A stretch of DNA of 7,257 nt from positions 1 through 7,257 of the forward strand of contig CAIXCO010000252.1 of NCBI GenBank assembly GCA_903917955.1. Reading direction: 5' to 3'. Below the pieces are notes generated by a model. The model searched no databases and was not told the DNA's origin. It saw nothing but the letters and a program-made list of their open reading frames with translations. This stretch comes from an uncultured Chlorobiaceae bacterium. GTDB lineage: Bacteria; Bacteroidota; Chlorobiia; Chlorobiales; Chlorobiaceae. Positions 4,602-7,257 of the stretch are shown in pieces. The position numbers and the translations under genes were made by a program. Positions within the stretch are counted from its first letter, which is position 1; the number at the start of each line of letters is the position of its first letter.

Positions 4602-5429
4602 ATGCTGCATTTTGAGGTTAATAAAGAGAGCTGCACACAGTGCGGCCTCTGTGTGGCTGACTGTCCGGCCCGCATCATTGCGATGGCTGAGGAGGGTTGT
4701 CCCTTTATTGCTGTTGAAAAAGAGTCAATCTGTTACCGGTGCGAGCACTGTCTTGCAATCTGTCCGGAAGGGTCGATTTCCATACTGGGGTTGAAGGCGA
4801 GCGACAGTTTGCCGCTTGAAGCAGGGTATCCTGATCCTCTTGCACTTGAGAGGCTCATCAAGGGACGCCGCTCGGTGCGTCGTTACAAGAATGAGAATTT
4901 GGATCCGACACTTTTTCAGCAGCTTCTTGAAGTGGCATGGCATGCTCCGACCGGGGTAAATTCCCGTCAGGTCCGTTTTACGGTGCTCGACGACAAGGAG
5001 AAGGTTGCCACGCTTCGTGATGAGGTGATGGTAGGTTTGGTGCGGTTGGCCAAAGAGGGGAGTCTGGCGAAAGGGAAGGAGTACTATACCAGCTTCATCT
5101 CCCTGTGGGAGAAGCATAAGGTCGATATCCTCTTTCGTCATGCGCCTCACCTGCTGATTGTAACGGCACCCAGGCATGTTGCCTGTCCTGAGCAGGACTG
5201 CCTGATCGCCATGTCCTATTTCGAGTTGTATGCCCAGGCTAACGGAGTCGGGACATTGTGGAATGGTCTGGCAAAAGGGGCCATCAGCGACCTGCTGCCG
5301 GAGCTCAGGCAGCGTCTCGGCATTCCCGATGACCATCAGTTTGGTTACGTCATGTCGTTCGGTATGCCAGCGGTTCATTATGCACGAACCGTCCAGCATG
5401 GCCCGGCGATTATTCATCGGGCGCTGTAG
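4602..5429 (+). CDS. 2[4Fe-4S] ferredoxin-nitroreductase fusion protein
   Basis: The 275-residue protein joins an N-terminal bacterial-type ferredoxin to an FMN nitroreductase domain. The ferredoxin has two complete cluster motifs, C11-x2-C14-x2-C17-x3-C21-P and C44-x2-C47-x2-C50-x3-C54-P. The nitroreductase part (about 80-275) begins with the phosphate-binding RRSVRRY (89-95), followed by APTGVNSRQ (115-123), ANGVGTLWNG and GYVMSFGMP. Proteins of this build are cytoplasmic flavoenzymes that probably take electrons internally from the ferredoxin clusters to reduce a nitro, quinone or related substrate with FMN; the natural substrate is unknown. In a photosynthetic green sulfur bacterium the donor could be reduced ferredoxin rather than NAD(P)H, which is inference. 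The ATG at 4602 is the first possible start, because an in-frame TGA lies at 4596-4598. No good ribosome site precedes it. The TPR gene follows 58 bases after the stop, so co-transcription is possible. Confidence 0.93.
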   Translation: MLHFEVNKESCTQCGLCVADCPARIIAMAEEGCPFIAVEKESICYRCEHCLAICPEGSISILGLKASDSLPLEAGYPDPLALERLIKGRRSVRRYKNENLDPTLFQQLLEVAWHAPTGVNSRQVRFTVLDDKEKVATLRDEVMVGLVRLAKEGSLAKGKEYYTSFISLWEKHKVDILFRHAPHLLIVTAPRHVACPEQDCLIAMSYFELYAQANGVGTLWNGLAKGAISDLLPELRQRLGIPDDHQFGYVMSFGMPAVHYARTVQHGPAIIHRAL

Positions 5430-5487
5430 AGTAATCAAGATTCAGGATATAGGTAACCTGCCAAGATTTATAAAACATGTATGCTCA

Positions 5488-7080
5488 ATGCACATTACCC
5501 ATCCGATAAACGATTTTTTGTTTGAACTTTTCCCAAAGGCAAAAGAGGCGGGAAACAATATTGAGATCCTGAAGCAGGAGATTGAGACTTTTTATACGGT
5601 AGGGCCTTTCAAGCCAGCGATGACCATCGGGCACGGCATCATTGCTATTACGATTGAGGGTGACCTGCATGAAAAGCATCTGACGCTGATTGCCATCAAC
5701 CTGATCCAGAACGGGAAAGCGGATGCGGCACGGCAATACCTTGACCAGGCTTTTGCGCTCAATCCCGCTTATCCGAATATCTATTATGCCTTTGCCCTGC
5801 TTGCAGAGGGTGAACAAAATTTCAGGGAAGCGTTTGAAATGTCGGTTGTTGCGCTTTTCAAAAATCAAAAAAAGGATCTGCTCTATCAGCAATCGCTCAA
5901 CACGGCCATGAAGGCGGCCAGTGAAATTATTGATGAAGAGGTCGGTGGTGATATCGTCAATGACTATGCCTCTACGCTGGAGGAGGCGTGCGGCAAGAAA
6001 ATTGTTATCGAAGCGGATGCCGGGTTAAAGAGTGCGGTCAACATTGAGCTTGCCGAAACCCACGACCGGAGCTACCATCTCGTCACATACAACCCAGAGT
6101 ACCCGGCGGTTCATCATCTGATCATGCATGAGCTCACACACCTGCTTTTTGCGGTTCAAGCGCGAAAGGCCGGAAAAAACAGGCGCTTTGTCAGCGACGA
6201 TGATCACAAAAAGCGATTCATGAGTTCCCTTCAGCATGATGGCGGAACGTTGGGCAAAAAGGGGGAGGACGATGCGGTTATCAAAGCGTATCACACGTTG
6301 TTGTTTCAGCTCTTTAACACGCCGATTGATCTCCACATCGAGGATTATCTTTTCCAGAACTATCCGGCTCTCATGCCCTCTCAGTTCCTCTCGCTTCTTG
6401 GCCTCGTACAGGAGGGAATTCACGCAACGACTGATGAACAAATCCTGACCATTGCATCGCCCGTAATCCTCTCGAAATCAAAGACGTTCAATCTGGTCAA
6501 TGCCCTGCACCTCCAGAAGCGTTACGGGGTGAACCTGATAGAAGAGCACCAGCCCACCACCTCCGAAAAAGAGCAGGCAGAAACGTTCTACCGCGAATAT
6601 GAGGAGTGCCGAACCCGACATACGCCAGGTGATGAATACGAACTGCTTCAGAGCTGGGCAAAGCAGTTCTATCTGCAGAATTATTTCTCTCTCGTCGAAG
6701 AGCCCGGCAAAGGTGATACCGTCAATCTGCCCGATAAAAAAACAGAGTTTGTCACCGAGGCGCATCAGAGCAAAGATATCAACATGGCCGTAACCCGCTT
6801 TATGGTCGAAGCGCTCCATTACTTCAAGAATCTGACCGACCCGGAGATCAATCCTATTGCCATCCAGATTGGTTTGATGTGCGAGGAGGGGATAAGCCCG
6901 GATGCAGAGGGCTACACCGTACCGTTTATAGCAGGCAAAACCTTCACAGGTTACCAGGTGCTGGCCTACTACTACGTGAGCTGGGCAAAGGTATTCCCTG
7001 AGTCCTTGCTGCAACTCCAGTTGCCGTTTGGCAAAGAGTATGAATTTGCCCAGGAAATGGTGGGCATGGGCGGGGCTTGA
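5488..7080 (+). CDS. TPR protein with HExxH zinc-metalloprotease-like motif
   Basis: The 530-residue product has no signal peptide or membrane segment and is probably cytoplasmic. Residues ~64-126 form about two TPR-like helix pairs (IQNGKADAARQYLDQAFALNPAY, then a second unit with NIYYAFALLAEGEQNFREAF). Residues 207-230 carry HHLIMHELTHLLF with H214-E215-L216-T217-H218, a canonical zinc-binding, catalytic HExxH helix. Glu285 in PIDLHIEDYLF (with Asp281) is the best third-ligand candidate, 67 residues on. The C-terminal ~230 residues are helical and unassigned. I do not recognise a named family. Peptidase activity is likely from the motif; the target is unknown. The open frame continues upstream into the nitroreductase gene to an ATG at 5230, but that part is an out-of-frame shadow. 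ATG 5488 is the first start after the nitroreductase stop and begins MHITHPINDF, though without a clear ribosome site. Confidence 0.8.
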   Translation: MHITHPINDFLFELFPKAKEAGNNIEILKQEIETFYTVGPFKPAMTIGHGIIAITIEGDLHEKHLTLIAINLIQNGKADAARQYLDQAFALNPAYPNIYYAFALLAEGEQNFREAFEMSVVALFKNQKKDLLYQQSLNTAMKAASEIIDEEVGGDIVNDYASTLEEACGKKIVIEADAGLKSAVNIELAETHDRSYHLVTYNPEYPAVHHLIMHELTHLLFAVQARKAGKNRRFVSDDDHKKRFMSSLQHDGGTLGKKGEDDAVIKAYHTLLFQLFNTPIDLHIEDYLFQNYPALMPSQFLSLLGLVQEGIHATTDEQILTIASPVILSKSKTFNLVNALHLQKRYGVNLIEEHQPTTSEKEQAETFYREYEECRTRHTPGDEYELLQSWAKQFYLQNYFSLVEEPGKGDTVNLPDKKTEFVTEAHQSKDINMAVTRFMVEALHYFKNLTDPEINPIAIQIGLMCEEGISPDAEGYTVPFIAGKTFTGYQVLAYYYVSWAKVFPESLLQLQLPFGKEYEFAQEMVGMGGA

Positions 7081-7177
7081 GTTCACACCTTCACCGCGAT
7101 AATATCATCCCATCGGGTTATTCTGGTTTGTGAATCACATAAGCGACAAAGACTACCATTAAAATGAGAGGAAACCC

Positions 7178-7257
7178 ATGTACAAGGCAAAAGAGGATAT
7201 TGCCATAGCCCGTGAAATCATCTCATGCCCCGGCGACACGCTTGCTGAACAAATCGA
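7178..7257 (+). CDS. Probable HigA-family (XRE) antitoxin, N-terminus only (runs off right edge)
   Basis: Only 26 codons are visible. They read MYKAKEDIAIARE and then IISCPGDTLAEQI. The pattern PGDTLAEQI is typical of the segment just before the helix-turn-helix of HigA/VapI-type antitoxins (commonly 'PGE/PGD-x-L-x-E-x-I/L'). Some members of this group also carry a C-terminal ImmA/IrrE-like zinc peptidase domain, but this cannot be tested here. The ATG at 7178 has a good ribosome site, GAGAGGA (7166-7172), at 5-base spacing. No small toxin gene lies in the 97 bases upstream, so a cognate toxin, if any, is downstream or absent. That spacer (7081-7177) shows only a weak TTCACA/TGTGAA inverted repeat. 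The call rests on about ten residues. Confidence 0.55.
   Translation, partial: MYKAKEDIAIAREIISCPGDTLAEQI

Noticed and set aside
3890..4678. A 262-codon minus-strand open frame opposite the FGE-domain gene
   Set aside because: It is the antisense shadow of a clearly conserved domain; its translation is low-complexity in character and has no family motif.
5230..5487. An upstream extension of the TPR-metalloprotease by 86 residues
   Set aside because: It overlaps the conserved C-terminal part of the nitroreductase in another frame, and its translation is of shadow type (Ser/Arg/Cys-rich). The sense of the protein starts at MHITHPINDF.
1..7257. A DGR reverse transcriptase, Avd-like gene or template repeat in this window
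   Set aside because: I searched both strands by eye for an RT-type protein and for an A-rich copy of the FGE gene's 3' end and saw neither. If the DGR exists, these are elsewhere.

Overview
The window looks like chromosome of a green sulfur bacterium (Chlorobium/Pelodictyon/Prosthecochloris type). This is an inference from the protein styles and from my memory of such genomes; no database was searched. All identified protein genes read through without frameshifts, and no transposase, integrase, CRISPR array or reverse transcriptase is present.

Layout. Positions 1-1411 (minus strand) hold a two-gene shikimate operon, aroK then aroB, with aroB running off the left edge. Positions 1412-1954 are a 543-base divergent spacer without a credible gene. 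It holds an operator-like palindrome just upstream of aroK, a long minus-strand hairpin ending in a U-tract, and a plus-strand double hairpin/terminator in front of the next gene. Positions 1955-3031 (plus) encode an exported outer-membrane beta-barrel (porin-like) protein. Its 3' end carries a large structured terminator that overlaps the apparent promoter of a tRNA-Cys(GCA) gene at 3141-3214. After a second terminator-like element and a good sigma70-type promoter comes a 361-residue protein (3398-4483). It has an unrecognised cysteine-containing N-terminal half and a C-terminal formylglycine-generating-enzyme/sulfatase-modifying (C-type-lectin-like) domain. Its last ~30 residues look like the variable region of a diversity-generating retroelement (DGR) target. 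Next are a 2[4Fe-4S]-ferredoxin/nitroreductase fusion (4602-5429), a 530-residue TPR protein with an HELTH metalloprotease motif (5488-7080), and the first 26 codons of a probable HigA-type antitoxin (from 7178).

How the genes relate. AroK and AroB belong to one pathway (chorismate synthesis) and are almost certainly co-transcribed. The porin, tRNA-Cys and FGE-like gene appear to be separate transcription units, each with a candidate promoter and terminator. The ferredoxin-nitroreductase and TPR-metalloprotease genes are close (58 bases apart) on one strand and may share a transcript, but no joint function can be read from the sequence.

The most interesting observation is the DGR-like C-terminus of the FGE-fold protein. 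If real, the template repeat and reverse transcriptase lie outside this window and act in trans. Second in interest are the RNA-level elements packed into the spacers around aroK, the porin and the tRNA.
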